Assembly (NCBI GenBank): GCA_002869185.1
Contig: PKTN01000004.1
Location: forward strand, 62,001 to 126,000
DNA length: 64,000 nucleotides
Direction of reading: 5' to 3'
Source: Denitrovibrio sp.
GTDB lineage: Bacteria > Chrysiogenota > Deferribacteres > Deferribacterales > Geovibrionaceae
The notes beneath the pieces are model-generated. The model saw only the letters and a program-made list of their open reading frames with translations. It was not told the origin of the DNA and did not search any database. Positions 28,901 to 38,548 of this stretch are shown here, one piece after another (positions within the stretch are counted from its first letter, which is position 1; each line of letters starts with the position of its first letter). The position numbers and the translations under genes are program-made.

Positions 28901-31900
28901 ATTTTAATAATAGGCAAAAGGAAGTTTATCTCGCAGCCAATCCGAGTGTTACATATATTGATGAAACTAGAAAACCATACGGAACATCTACTGACCTGAC
29001 TTATATAGAGGGTATGATCGGAAAATCTGGAAGCTTCGACGGAGATGATGTTTACCTTATCCCGAAAAACTTTCAGGATGATTTTTCTATCAGCTTCTGG
29101 ATGAAGACAACTCAGGATGGTGGTGGAACTCCGGGTGAATGGTATACAGGTGTCGGGCTGGTTGATGGTGAAGCACCTAGTTATCAGAATGATATGGGTA
29201 TCTCCCTGACTCAGGACAAGATCAGCGTTGGGGTAGGTTCTACCACAGATACAGGTACACTTATATCAACTAGTTCAGTAAATACAGGAAATTGGGTACA
29301 TGTCGCAGTTACACGCTCTAAAAGCAGTGGTGCGATAAATCTTTATATAAATGGAACTTTAGAAGATCAGGAGACTGGACCTACAAATAGTCTCGATGCT
29401 ACAGACCAGCTGACCGTTGGTCAGGTTATGACTTTCTCAGAGTCAGACGGCAGTATTTATACTGGTGAGTTAGATGACTTGCGTATTTACGACAAGGTTA
29501 TTGCTCCTGATGAAATATCCGATAATGTTGATCAGTCATTGCCTGAAAGTCCTTTGAGCAATCTGATAATAGAATATGAAGAGACTACTTTGAATGTTGA
29601 TATAGGTGATACGTTAAAAAGTATTATTTCAACTTTTGAGCCAATAGCCATCTCCTATAGCAGTGGTAGTTATGTGGCTACATCGGACAAGCTGAAAGTT
29701 ACAGGAAATCTTAAGCTGAATAATTTTGATTGTCCGACGATCCCGATTACCTTTAATCAGTCGCTGGCTTGTATTATCTCTGTAATTGATAATGTACTCC
29801 CTGATGAGCACTCGCTCAAAGATAAGGTAAGCGAAGGGCTTCCGGTAGAGATAGAATATTCGAAAAATGGTACTTTACGCAGTCTGGAAGTCTCTTTGAA
29901 TCCTCTTATTGATACATGGCTTATGACACCTGCGATATTCGGCTTGGAAAGCCAGTTTGCATTCAAATCACTAGGCGTCTCTATGGCGATGAATTTTAAC
30001 CCTTCAAGTACAGGTTTAGGGTCTATAGAGTTAGAAACAGTAGGAGAGGCTTTCGTTAGACCTACGGGCAGAGACCCTTTTCTAGCGGCAACTCCTAGCA
30101 TTGGTATGGATGTAAGTACCTCCGGTCCTCCTAATTATACTTTCGGAATGGCTCTCAGCGGTGCTTGTAGTGGCACTCCGAATGAGAATACAGAGAAATC
30201 ATCATGTGCAGCAGAGTGGAATCCGCTTGGGATAGGGCTTGTGTCTGCTAGCGGTGGACTAATGAAGCTAACTTTCCCTTCAGGTTCTCCAATACCTAAT
30301 GGTATTAAAGCTTATGTAGCAAACGGAAAGTTTAGAGCAACGGGAGAGCCGATTCATGCAGCTATATCTACATCTCTTGAGGTACCTTCATCAGGGGCTT
30401 ATTTAGAAGCGGGTATATTTGTACACGCCGACGAGATAAGCCAAGCATCAATGATGCTTATGCTCCCTTCAGGTGTAGCTGTTTTTGACACTTTCATGGA
30501 TCAGGTAGAGAATTTCTTCCCGAAGCTTACTAATGTTAGGGTTTTGGCAGCCACTGTTGCTAATGTGTTTGATGAAGATGACTTTGAAGAATTTACTAAA
30601 TATATAGGTAAAACCGTAGAATACTCAGATCTGGACTTGAGTAGTATAAAAGGAAGTTATCTCAAGGCGGACTATGATGACGGCCTTTTTGCATCAGGAT
30701 CAATTCAAGGGACCGCAGAAGATTTTGAAATGAACTTCGGACCTTCAAGTTTTGATGCTCCAGTGGAAGATTTCTTTGCTAACATGTTTGGTCCTGGATT
30801 TGCGGGTGATTTTGCCGTTCAAGTAGTAAGTAATGTTAAAGATCCTGTTACTATAGTTGCAAATAAGATACCTGGTGGTAAAGACCTCTTATGTAATATC
30901 GTAGGTGGTACATTATGCAGCGGAGGTAAGGTTGCTACAACTTTTGACGGAAGCTTAAACCTCCATAGCTATACAGGTAGCATAGGGGCTAATGTAGCTG
31001 TCGATCTTTTTGGCTTGAGTACGAGCTTTGGTGTTGATACAGGTGAAGCTGCATCTGTAGATATCCTTGCAGAGCGTGTGGCAGAACAAATGTGTGATCT
31101 ACTCCCTGTTATCGGTTCACTTTGCAGTTCAGTTCTATCGATTGTTATTGATCTTGCAACTCCGGTTGTGTAGTTTGGTATAGAGGCGGCATCTACACTT
31201 GGTAGCTTTGCAGTTGATGCAGTAGGTTCTGTTCTTAGTGTCGGCTCAAGTGTTTTAAGTGCCGGTGCAGATATTGCTGTTGGCGGATTTTGCACGGTTT
31301 CTTTTGGAGTATTTGGCGGTTGTGATGAAGATCCTCCAGCCCCTCCAGCTCACCTTACTTCGTGGGCTGTGTACTTCGATACTCCGGGTCTGTCTGTACA
31401 CCAGTATGCCAACTCTGTATATAATGATGGATATGGAAGTCCATTTTTTAACTGGGTAGACTACTTAAATAAATATCCAGTTGTTAAAAAGTATTTGTTA
31501 AATGAACTGAATATTACTGAGACAGAGAAAAATATTGAGCTGATTAATGCAGCTTATGTTTATTGGCAGAATTTAGATGGAGAGCATAACATGTATGATC
31601 TTGGTATGGGCTCATCTAGTTTTTCAGCATTATATTATCTAGCTGCTTATCCTGAAGTACAAAGCTATAGAGGTAGCATTCCGTATCAAAAAGCTTTGAA
31701 TCACTACAAAGACGGTGGCTTTAAAAGAAAATATCACCCTGTACCTCAACCGGGTAGCGACTATGTAAAGAAACTTGCTAGTAGTCACGATGAAGGTGCA
31801 TACAGGTATGCAGACTTTCACTTTCTTTGCAGAGCAAACAATGATGAAGGGAAAAAGTTAGCTGGTTTTTGGTCTGTTGAGCAGAAGAAAAAGATACATT

Positions 31901-33447
31901 ATGGTATATATTCACTCTTCTCTCGTGGCGTTGTTAAGACAAACACCTGTGAGATTGCAGACTACCGTGATGGTGGATACTCAAACCCACAGCTTCTGTT
32001 TGAAACGCTCCTTCCAGAAAATGAAGATTATATAGACAAGAGTGCGGATGTACCAACAGGTAAAAAACTAGTCTCTTTAGATTCTATAGATGGCAAAATT
32101 GCCTATGTATGTATAGCTGATAATGAGTACGGATATGCTTATAAAGGCGGAAATTGCATGATTGCACCTGGGTATTCTGTTGATGAAGACTCAGTGATGA
32201 AATCACGTTACAAAGAGGTTTCTGATTACGAATTTTTAGTAGTCAGTGATTATAAATGGGTAATCCCTACTAGCCGTAATGCAAGCAAGTATGCTTTCAG
32301 AGCGTCTGACCCTGAGCTGTTCGGCTGTAACGTTTATGTTAACGGTGAGCTGTTCGGTACTATGGCAGAGGGGCAGAGCAGTTTAGATATTGATGCATCT
32401 GACGGTGATACAGTAACTGTAAGTGACTGTAAGCACTATGATGAAGCTCAAGGTATTTATGTCCCATGTTCTGGATCAGTATCCAGCTTTATCGATGAGG
32501 ATGCTCTAGTTGCCACTAGTGATTCAGAGATTCCAACCCTTGAAGCAAACCCTATCACAACGATAATCTCGGCAGAGTTAGAGAGTAGTGGTGGTGCTAC
32601 ACTAGAAGAGAGGAGCAATGCACTTCGTAAAGCTGTCTCTATGTTTGTAGGTGAAGATATCGATGTGGATCTTAGTGATGAACAGACTCGTGCTGATATG
32701 CTGTCTGCTATTAACAAACCAACTCTGGAGCTGTACACAGAACCGATAACCATTTCAAACTCTGACGGTGAAAAGCTGGCTAGTGTTAGTGAACCAAACC
32801 CTGATGCTGTAGCATTTTCAGCTGCTTTTGCAAGTGTTCTTGAATATGCCACTATCGTGCAAGAAGCTAAAGGCGGCGACTCGGTACTTAGTTCTGATAC
32901 TATAGCAGAGCTTGGTAACGCTGCTATTGAAGCTATAACCTCAAGTGAGGATAATCCTGATGGTATGTCTAATCTAGCTGCTGTTGTTGTGGGGCTTGCG
33001 AAGAGTACGTCGGAAACGCTTGAAATCAATGAAGGTATATCTCAGGAATTGACTAAATTCATAGAAGAAACAGTAGCTAATATAAAATCAGCAATAGAGA
33101 ATAATCTAAATCTGGCAGATGTACTTATAAGTCAAAGTCAGGCACTTCAGAGTGCAGAATTCTCACAGCTGAATGATACTGATGGAGATGGAGTTGCTGA
33201 TGTATTTGATACATTTCCTAACGACCCAAATCTTATTGCAAATGGAGATATGGATGGAAATGGTCTACTAGATGTCTCGGATGCGCTTTATGTTCTTAAG
33301 CTTGCAGGCGAGGCGACTACTGCGAACGATTTAATGTACGGTGATGTTGCACCTTTCATAGATGGAAAACCTAGTCCTGATGGACAGATTAATGCTGCGG
33401 ATGCACTAATTATACTTCGTAGAGCTGAAGGGCTTATTAGCTGGTAA
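25912..33447 (+). CDS. Giant secreted LamG/Ig-like protein with C-terminal dockerin, interrupted by in-frame TAG
   Basis: ATG 25912 follows GGAGGGGAG. The signal peptide ends NAHA-Q near residue 42. Four LamG-type concanavalin-like domains occur at about residues 43-235, 536-745, 755-975 and 984-1200. Three near-identical 97-residue cadherin/Ig-like repeats (NDAPxI...FTITV) fill 245-533. A long unclassified region follows. Codon 1754 is TAG (31171-31173), after which the frame stays open with continuous secreted-protein-like sequence for 757 codons. The C-terminus has a calcium-binding DTDGDGVADVFDTFPNDP stretch and two dockerin-type loops (GDMDGNGLLDVSDALYVLKL and PDGQINAADALIILRRAEGL). It lies 15 bp upstream of a cohesin-like lipoprotein gene. 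Likely role: adhesion or glycan binding at the surface. Without readthrough, the dockerin would be lost. Confidence 0.75.
26647..27519 (+). repeat. Three tandem 291-bp repeats encoding Ig-like domains
   Basis: Copies start at about 26647, 26938 and 27229 with an exact 291-bp period and high nucleotide identity, each encoding TLTWSL-like strands and ending FTITV or FTISV. The near-identity points to recent duplication, and copy number may vary between strains. They lie inside the giant LamG gene and are not a CRISPR array. Confidence 0.9.
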
Positions 33448-33462
33448 CTTGGAGAATAAAAT

Positions 33463-33963
33463 ATGAATAGAATAAATAAATTTAGAAGATTATATTTCAG
33501 CACCATTTTAGCTATGCTTATAATGATATTAAGTGGGTGTAACGTTATAGATGATGTTGTAGGTGGCAGTAGCGGAAACAGCAATGGTACACATGTCAAG
33601 ATCACCTTTGACTTAAGTGGTTTTAATGATACTGCTGGGGCTGTTGATGTTAGCCTTTCGATGCCTGATGGTATTACAATTGAGACTGATGGGGATGGGA
33701 ATTTGACTACAGGTGGATTTACAGGAACTGTCTCAGATGGCTATTACCACAGCAAGTATGTAAAAAATGATAGTGACGATGGTGTATTTCGCCTCTCTAT
33801 GATTTGTGCGACTGGATTTGAAGCTGGTAAGTTAGGTGAGCTTAATATTATTGTTTCGTCAGTATCATTGATTAACCAGATTGAAATAAACTCAGTAATG
33901 GTTAGTGACCTGAACGGTGTTGAAATAATAGGTGATCTAACTTTATCTAACTCGCTAGAGTGA
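33463..33963 (+). CDS. Cohesin-like lipoprotein, probable surface anchor
   Basis: The 166-residue protein has a lipoprotein signal (LAMLIMILSGC; Cys near residue 26), a short Gly/Ser/Asn linker, then a ~120-residue all-beta domain. The order of that domain, KITFDLSGFND..AGAVDVSLSMPDGITI, then GVFRLSMICATGF..GKLGELNIIV, then INSVMVSDLNGVEI, is what the cohesin fold looks like (paired sheets with a loss-of-function-tolerant loop and a final D-x-x-G-x-x-I strand). Similarity is by pattern, not by an exact motif, so this is an inference. Placement 15 bp after a dockerin-ending gene strengthens it: the lipoprotein could hold the giant protein at the cell surface. Confidence 0.6.
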   Translation: MNRINKFRRLYFSTILAMLIMILSGCNVIDDVVGGSSGNSNGTHVKITFDLSGFNDTAGAVDVSLSMPDGITIETDGDGNLTTGGFTGTVSDGYYHSKYVKNDSDDGVFRLSMICATGFEAGKLGELNIIVSSVSLINQIEINSVMVSDLNGVEIIGDLTLSNSLE

Positions 33964-34010
33964 GGAGCATTAGAAAATAAAAGTGATTGGAGTCAACCTA
34001 GAAGATAATT

Positions 34011-34164
34011 CGTCACAGAATTTGTCACAACTAAAGCGGTTGTGAGCGGACATGAGCGGTGAGAATCCTTGAAAACAGGGGGCTCAAGACCGCATAGGGT
34101 TAGATTTAATGAGTTCCTTCGAAGAATGGCGAACTTGTTTCGCCACCAATCCTTTCACCCCGAT
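34011..34164 (+). repeat. Cassette end sequence, copy 1, with att core
   Basis: In order: GTCACAGAATTTGTCACA, two direct repeats of TGAGCGG (34043 and 34053), a long hairpin closed by GCGGT/ACCGC, a conserved AATGAGTTCCTTCGAAGAAT, the hairpin GGCGAACTTGTTTCGCC (34128-34144), and the 17-bp core (34148-34164). It aligns without gaps to 36891-37044 at roughly 80% identity. The paired TGAGCGG and GTCACA motifs look like recombinase arm sites. This and the next 120 bp fill the gene-free gap 33964-34284. Confidence 0.75.
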
Positions 34165-34181
34165 ATGTAAGATTCAACTGT

Positions 34182-34209
34182 GGCTAGCCTCCCAAGGGCT
34201 AGCCTTTTT
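34182..34209 (+). terminator. Terminator after the second core
   Basis: GGCTAGCC, loop TCCCAAG, GGCTAGCC, then TTTTT. Loop and tail match the terminator behind tRNA-Pro although the stem sequence differs, so the stem pairing is conserved rather than the bases. Confidence 0.8.
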
Positions 34210-34284
34210 ACGTTAAGAGATTATTAGAAAGGTTTAAACAAAAACCTTATAGTAAATAGCTCTATTGAGTGGTAAATTTTTGGG

Positions 34285-36798
34285 CTATCTTTTTGTTTGT
34301 CTCCTCGTTGCAACTACAAATTGATAAATCAAGAATGCAAAAATTGCTTTTGAGAAGAACCATAATATTGGATGCCCTTCTGTTGATTTTTTATCAAGAG
34401 GGTTGAAAACAGCCAACAATCGTTCCAATGGATATAAGATATAACTTGTAAAGAAGTTTTCTGAAACAAATGTGTATCCGTAGATGCCAAAAGTAACCCC
34501 TACGATGGTGGCTAGTGTTAGAAGTGAGTAGACCGGCTCAGGTATTTTCTTCAATCCGTATATTAATAGTATAATTAATAATAAAGGCATAACCGTTGCG
34601 GATGAAAGGGCGAAGGTTTTATTTAGTAATTGTAGATGCTCACACTTGACTACTGCAGAAAAAAGTAAATTATAGCATGCAAGCATTAGCATCCAGTATA
34701 TAGGTTTTGTCCAGTCTTGAGCGAAGTTCGATGTTTTTTCACCTAGCCAGAAAATGAACTTATCGCGTATATGCTTAGTGAACCAGCTTTTAGGTAGCAT
34801 TTTTCCATAAGCTTTCATTTCAAGCGCATAGAATCGGTTAGAGTCTATTATGTTTCCCTGGTTTTCTAAAACTTTTTTCAGTTGCCTACAAGTGTCCCTG
34901 TTACTTTCAGGGGCCACTTCAGTATTGAATATCTTTTCAAGATTTTTGGGCCATATTACATTGTTGAAAGAAACATTCATAAAAGAAGTATCGGAAAAAG
35001 TTATTTCCATACATTGATCTGTAATACTTACTCCAGATAAGTATAGTTCTGGGATTAAAGAATCCTCTATTTTCAGTACATCGTTGATAGAGATATTGCT
35101 GAATTTGAAGAACTTTGAGTAATTGAGTACTTCGTTGAAATAAAGATTGTCTATTTTAATATTTTTGATGACTACTTCAGCAGTGTCAGTAAGCTTAATA
35201 TGGCGTAGCAAAAGAGTGTTAACCGCTGATTCGTTAATTGATTCGCTTGTAATTAAAAGATTATTTCCTAACGTACAATGATTAAAGGAGAGTTGACTGT
35301 TTACTTTAGAAATCATTAAAACTGATTCACTGAAAAATAAAGATTTGTGGAACAGTAGCCCTTTTGTTTCATCTACTATTAGCTTAAATCCGTTTGTTAT
35401 TGCTGTGTTATATATGAAGATATAATTACTGCACTTCTTTATGCGTATATTAGGAGATATTTCACTTATACTTTCACTGTAGGGTCTTGTCGGATCATGT
35501 TTAAAGTTACGAATGCTTAGTGTCTCTATAGAGTCTATGTGGATATCAATGTTATAAAAGTTGTTTTTTGAATTTTCGCCTGCTCTAATATCTATCTTTC
35601 TAGCAGATCCTCCTTTTATAATTAGCTTGTTTCCAGAGTGGCAATATTGAAGGTCACTAATAGTGCATTTATTAAATTCAACTTTTGCTTTTTCAGAGAT
35701 ATTGGTGACTTGGTCATTAAACTTGGAGTTTGTTAATTTATGTTCAGAGCTGTTGCTGGCATTTATAGTAATATCGGCTTGGAATGTGCTTCCTTCATCG
35801 TGAAAACTACCTTTAATAGATTCTATAGGTGCATTGAAATGGCACAATCTACTTTTACAATTGGATTGAATAGAGCTTATGTTATTGTTGAATATGCAGT
35901 TTTCGAGTTCTAATGTCGGAATGGTAAATTGAGTAAATCCATTAAATGTCGCTTGATAGAAAACTGCTTTTGATGCCTTATTACTAGAATTTTTTATTAA
36001 GGTATTCTTGTCAAATACGCATTTGTTGGTAAATCTGGTTTCAATGTTTTCACCTTGGGTAACTTCGATATCTCCATGGAAATGACAATTATCAAAAGCT
36101 AGCTCTAATGTAGCATTTTGATCTTGAGTTTTTTGATGCAAGTTTACAAATGCCGAGTTGTTGTAGAAGATACAATCACTAAATGAAAAAGAGACCTGTA
36201 TATGTGGGGCTAAATTACCACCTGTTGTGGAATTGCTTGAAATTACTCCTAATAGGCTGAAATTATTTTGGATAAATGGTTCAAATGAGCCGAACTCAGG
36301 GAAAGATATATTTACTATAGAAATACGACCTGAGAGTTGAATTTGAAGTCTATTAGAAATCTCTTCTAATGTGGTATTGAGCTCGTCACGCTTAGATAGT
36401 AGCTCTTGGTCTTTATTGCCTTTCTCATGGGTCAGTATACTTTCGCAAATGCTTTGCCAATCAGTCGCATATTTGTTATCACCAATAGTGTGCTAGATTA
36501 GCTGTATTACTTCCTTACAGTAATCTCTATCTTTAGAGACGCTTCTTAGTGTGTGTTTTGATTGAATATGTGTAAAGTCATTTTGCAGTTGTATTAACTC
36601 AGGTACATGATCGTCATAAATAGTTTGTAACCCATAACTTCTTTGGAGTGCTAACCAGAATGTTCTTTCTTTTTTCTCAATTTCTTCAGGTGTTACATCT
36701 TCTTGGTACCAATAATCTTTAGGGCAGTGTAGTAAGCACTCCTTCTGATCTTCGAAAGATGCTTCACCGCAGACTGGACAAGTTTTAGTTTCACTCAT
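34285..36798 (-). CDS. Zinc-ribbon/beta-helix/multi-TM protein, interrupted by in-frame TAG
   Basis: The gene encodes ~837 residues. The N-terminus has a CPVCGE...CLLHC zinc-ribbon-like knuckle (residues 7-27). Codon 102 is TAG (36493-36495), after which coding continues in frame through a predicted helical segment into a long, irregular right-handed beta-helix with pentapeptide-like strands (FDNCHFHGD, LENCIFNNN, FNKCTISDLQYC, LSFNHCTLGNN). The last ~170 residues hold about four membrane helices and end FLIYQFVVATRRQTKR, a tail I know from membrane-anchored pentapeptide-repeat proteins. It is the only gene of cassette B. Function is unknown; a defence or toxin-like membrane effector is conceivable. 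Without readthrough only 101 residues are made, unless the TTG near 36141 restarts translation. Confidence 0.6.
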
Positions 36799-36890
36799 GA
36801 ATAAACCTCACTAACACAATATTAGATTATACATTATGAGAAGCTGTTTGCGAATAGGCTTTGTGTTTAAAGTGAGATGTATGGAGAATC

Positions 36891-37044
36891 TGTCACACTA
36901 TTTGTCACACTTAAAGCGGTTATGAGCGGATGTGAGCGGTGGAAAGCCCATGAAATAGGGTGCTTAAGACCGCATAAGGCTCGATTAAATGAGTTCTTTC
37001 GAAGAATGGCTAACTTGTTTAGCCACCAATCCTTTCACTCCGAT
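36891..37044 (+). repeat. Cassette end sequence, copy 2, with att core
   Basis: Same organisation as 34011-34164: GTCACACTATTTGTCACA, two TGAGCGG repeats (36923 and 36933), GCGGT/ACCGC-closed hairpin, AATGAGTTCTTTCGAAGAAT, hairpin GGCTAACTTGTTTAGCC (37008-37024), and core with one mismatch (CACTCCG). The G-C pair in the small hairpin of copy 1 is a T-A pair here, a compensatory change. Confidence 0.75.
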
Positions 37045-37103
37045 TTATACAGGAGAATATCGGATAAACCAGTTTTCAAATCAATATACGTTTTTTACTT
37101 AAG

Positions 37104-38279
37104 TTATTGATAAGAAACTTTTGAAAAGTATCTCTCAGTTAGAGATGCGAAAGTAAATGAAGCTAACACGCCTAAGCAACCTGCAAGAGCGAATGCAACA
37201 GTCATTCCAAAGTAAGAGTAGGTCACAGAGCTGAAGAATGCACCTACAGCAGCACCAAGCCCCATCACAAAGTTAAATCGTCCAATAATAGTGCCCATAG
37301 CTTCACCAGATGCTATATCTATAAGTAAGCTTGAGCAAGCAGGTTGAGACATGGCACTGAAGAATCCGCAAATACTTATAATAAAAACCAGGTAATAAAA
37401 CTCATTCATATGAGGCACAAGGATAAGGCAAAACGAGGTGGCGACTCCTCCTATTATTATCAAGTTGTCTTTACGAAAAGTGTCTGCGAACCGTCCTGTG
37501 AAAGGTAAAGAGAATAGCATGACAGTGGTGGACAGGCTAAGTAATAGCCCTATGTGGCTTTCAGAATAACCAATGTCACTTAGATACAATGGGAGAAGAA
37601 TAACCATACAGGTGATCCCCCAGCTTCTAAAGAAAATATAAACATATAAACCGTTCAAAAGTATGCTTTGCTTATTATTTAAAATTTTCTCATTTGATTC
37701 CGAAGTGAATACCTTACTAGTAATAGCTGGATAGCTGAGTAAGACCAGAATCAGTGATAACACACAACAGAAAATTATAATCTTAAAAATAAATCCAAAC
37801 CCGTAAAGGTTCTTCAAGATGCCACCAACTAAAGGTGCTGAAGCTATCGCAGCATAAAATGACAGGTCGAAAGTGCCCAAAACTTTTCCTCGGAAAGAGC
37901 TTTCTGTCGTTTTACCTATGATATAGAATATGACTGGACGAAAGAATGCACAGGCAAACCCCTGAGAAACTCTGATAAGGATTATAAGCTGTTTGTTGTG
38001 AACATAAAGAAGCATTATAGCCACTATCAGGTACAGCAACACCCCTATGAATAATATTTTGAAGGCTCCAATTCTGTCTAAAAGCTTGCCTGTAAATGGG
38101 GTCATGACTATTTTAGAGAAAGAGTATAAGGAGAAAGCTATACCAAGTAGAACGCCATTGACCCCAATGCCTTTGTAATAAAGAGAAAAGAGTGAGTCAT
38201 TAATTGCGAACGCAAAAGTAATAAGAAAGTTTAGAACGAAAAAACAATAAAAATATCTTCCTGCAACCAGAGTTGACAT
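37104..38279 (-). CDS. MFS transporter
   Basis: The 391-residue inner-membrane protein has twelve predicted helices. The MFS loop 2-3 signature is present as FTGKLLDRIGAFKIL (about residue 58) and its second-half counterpart as FTGRFADTFRKDNLI (about residue 255). RVSQGFACAFFRPV is the helix 4 motif. It belongs to the drug/sugar-efflux type, and substrate is not evident. It lies just outside cassette B, convergent with it, and starts ~270 bp from the divergent PAS kinase gene; that gap holds the palindrome at 38407. Confidence 0.88.
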   Translation of the reverse strand: MSTLVAGRYFYCFFVLNFLITFAFAINDSLFSLYYKGIGVNGVLLGIAFSLYSFSKIVMTPFTGKLLDRIGAFKILFIGVLLYLIVAIMLLYVHNKQLIILIRVSQGFACAFFRPVIFYIIGKTTESSFRGKVLGTFDLSFYAAIASAPLVGGILKNLYGFGFIFKIIIFCCVLSLILVLLSYPAITSKVFTSESNEKILNNKQSILLNGLYVYIFFRSWGITCMVILLPLYLSDIGYSESHIGLLLSLSTTVMLFSLPFTGRFADTFRKDNLIIIGGVATSFCLILVPHMNEFYYLVFIISICGFFSAMSQPACSSLLIDIASGEAMGTIIGRFNFVMGLGAAVGAFFSSVTYSYFGMTVAFALAGCLGVLASFTFASLTERYFSKVSYQ

Positions 38280-38406
38280 TATTAAACTCCCTAGTATTAA
38301 AAGAAGTATAATTTGATAAGAAAAATAAACAATCAGGGCAATTACTGAATCTCAATCGGTTAAACTACCTATTCATATTTCTGTAAATTAGGTATTACGC
38401 ATACGG

Positions 38407-38426
38407 ACTAGGTAAGTTTACTTAGT
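38407..38426. promoter_or_regulatory. Palindromic operator upstream of the PAS kinase gene
   Basis: ACTAGGTAAGTTTACTTAGT is a near-perfect inverted repeat that shares the TAGGTnAn(T)TTAC core with sites at 40034 and 43514, all upstream of genes of one respiratory cluster. The NarL-type regulator at 43698 is the natural candidate to bind it. Confidence 0.5.
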
Positions 38427-38548
38427 TTTTATAGTAAATTTACCAATTGAATTATTGTTTATAGTATTTATTGTGTCACATAAGTGTTTAAAGGTTCTTA
38501 ATTTATTTGGTATGATATATACAAACCTGATAGCACAGGAGCGAAAGA

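Larger units (their letters stand above)
25655..34164. mobile_element. tRNA-Pro cassette A (~8.5 kb), integrase-less
   Basis: The cassette runs from the 3' end of tRNA-Pro to a second copy of AATCCTTTCACCCCGAT at 34148-34164, which is typical of tyrosine-recombinase insertion into a tRNA. After the left core come a terminator and one TTTGTCACA motif (25762-25770). The right core is preceded by a structured ~154-bp end sequence (34011-34164). Cargo is one giant surface-protein gene and one lipoprotein gene in a row on the plus strand. No integrase, excisionase or replication gene is seen, so mobility, if any, would depend on a recombinase elsewhere. Confidence 0.65.
34148..37044. mobile_element. 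tRNA-Pro cassette B (~2.9 kb), integrase-less
   Basis: Bounded by the second (34148-34164) and third (37028-37044, one mismatch) copies of the tRNA 3' core, with the end sequences offset by exactly 2880 bp. It carries one minus-strand gene (zinc ribbon/beta-helix/membrane protein) and no recombinase. After the third core, the flank TTATACAGGAGAATATC resembles the flank right after the tRNA (TAATACAAGAGAATATC), consistent with serial insertion at one site. Confidence 0.65.

Noticed and set aside
33463-33963. The lipoprotein as part of a toxin-immunity pair
   Set aside because: There is no toxin-like domain nearby, and the beta domain fits a cohesin better.
31171-36495. Pyrrolysine at the two TAG codons
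   Set aside because: No methylamine methyltransferase or pyl genes are seen, the contexts differ, and TAG also ends normal genes here.
25655-37044. Integron-type attC sites as an explanation for the cassettes
   Set aside because: No GTTRRRY/RYYYAAC core pairs are present; the shared core is the tRNA 3' end, which fits tyrosine-recombinase att sites instead.
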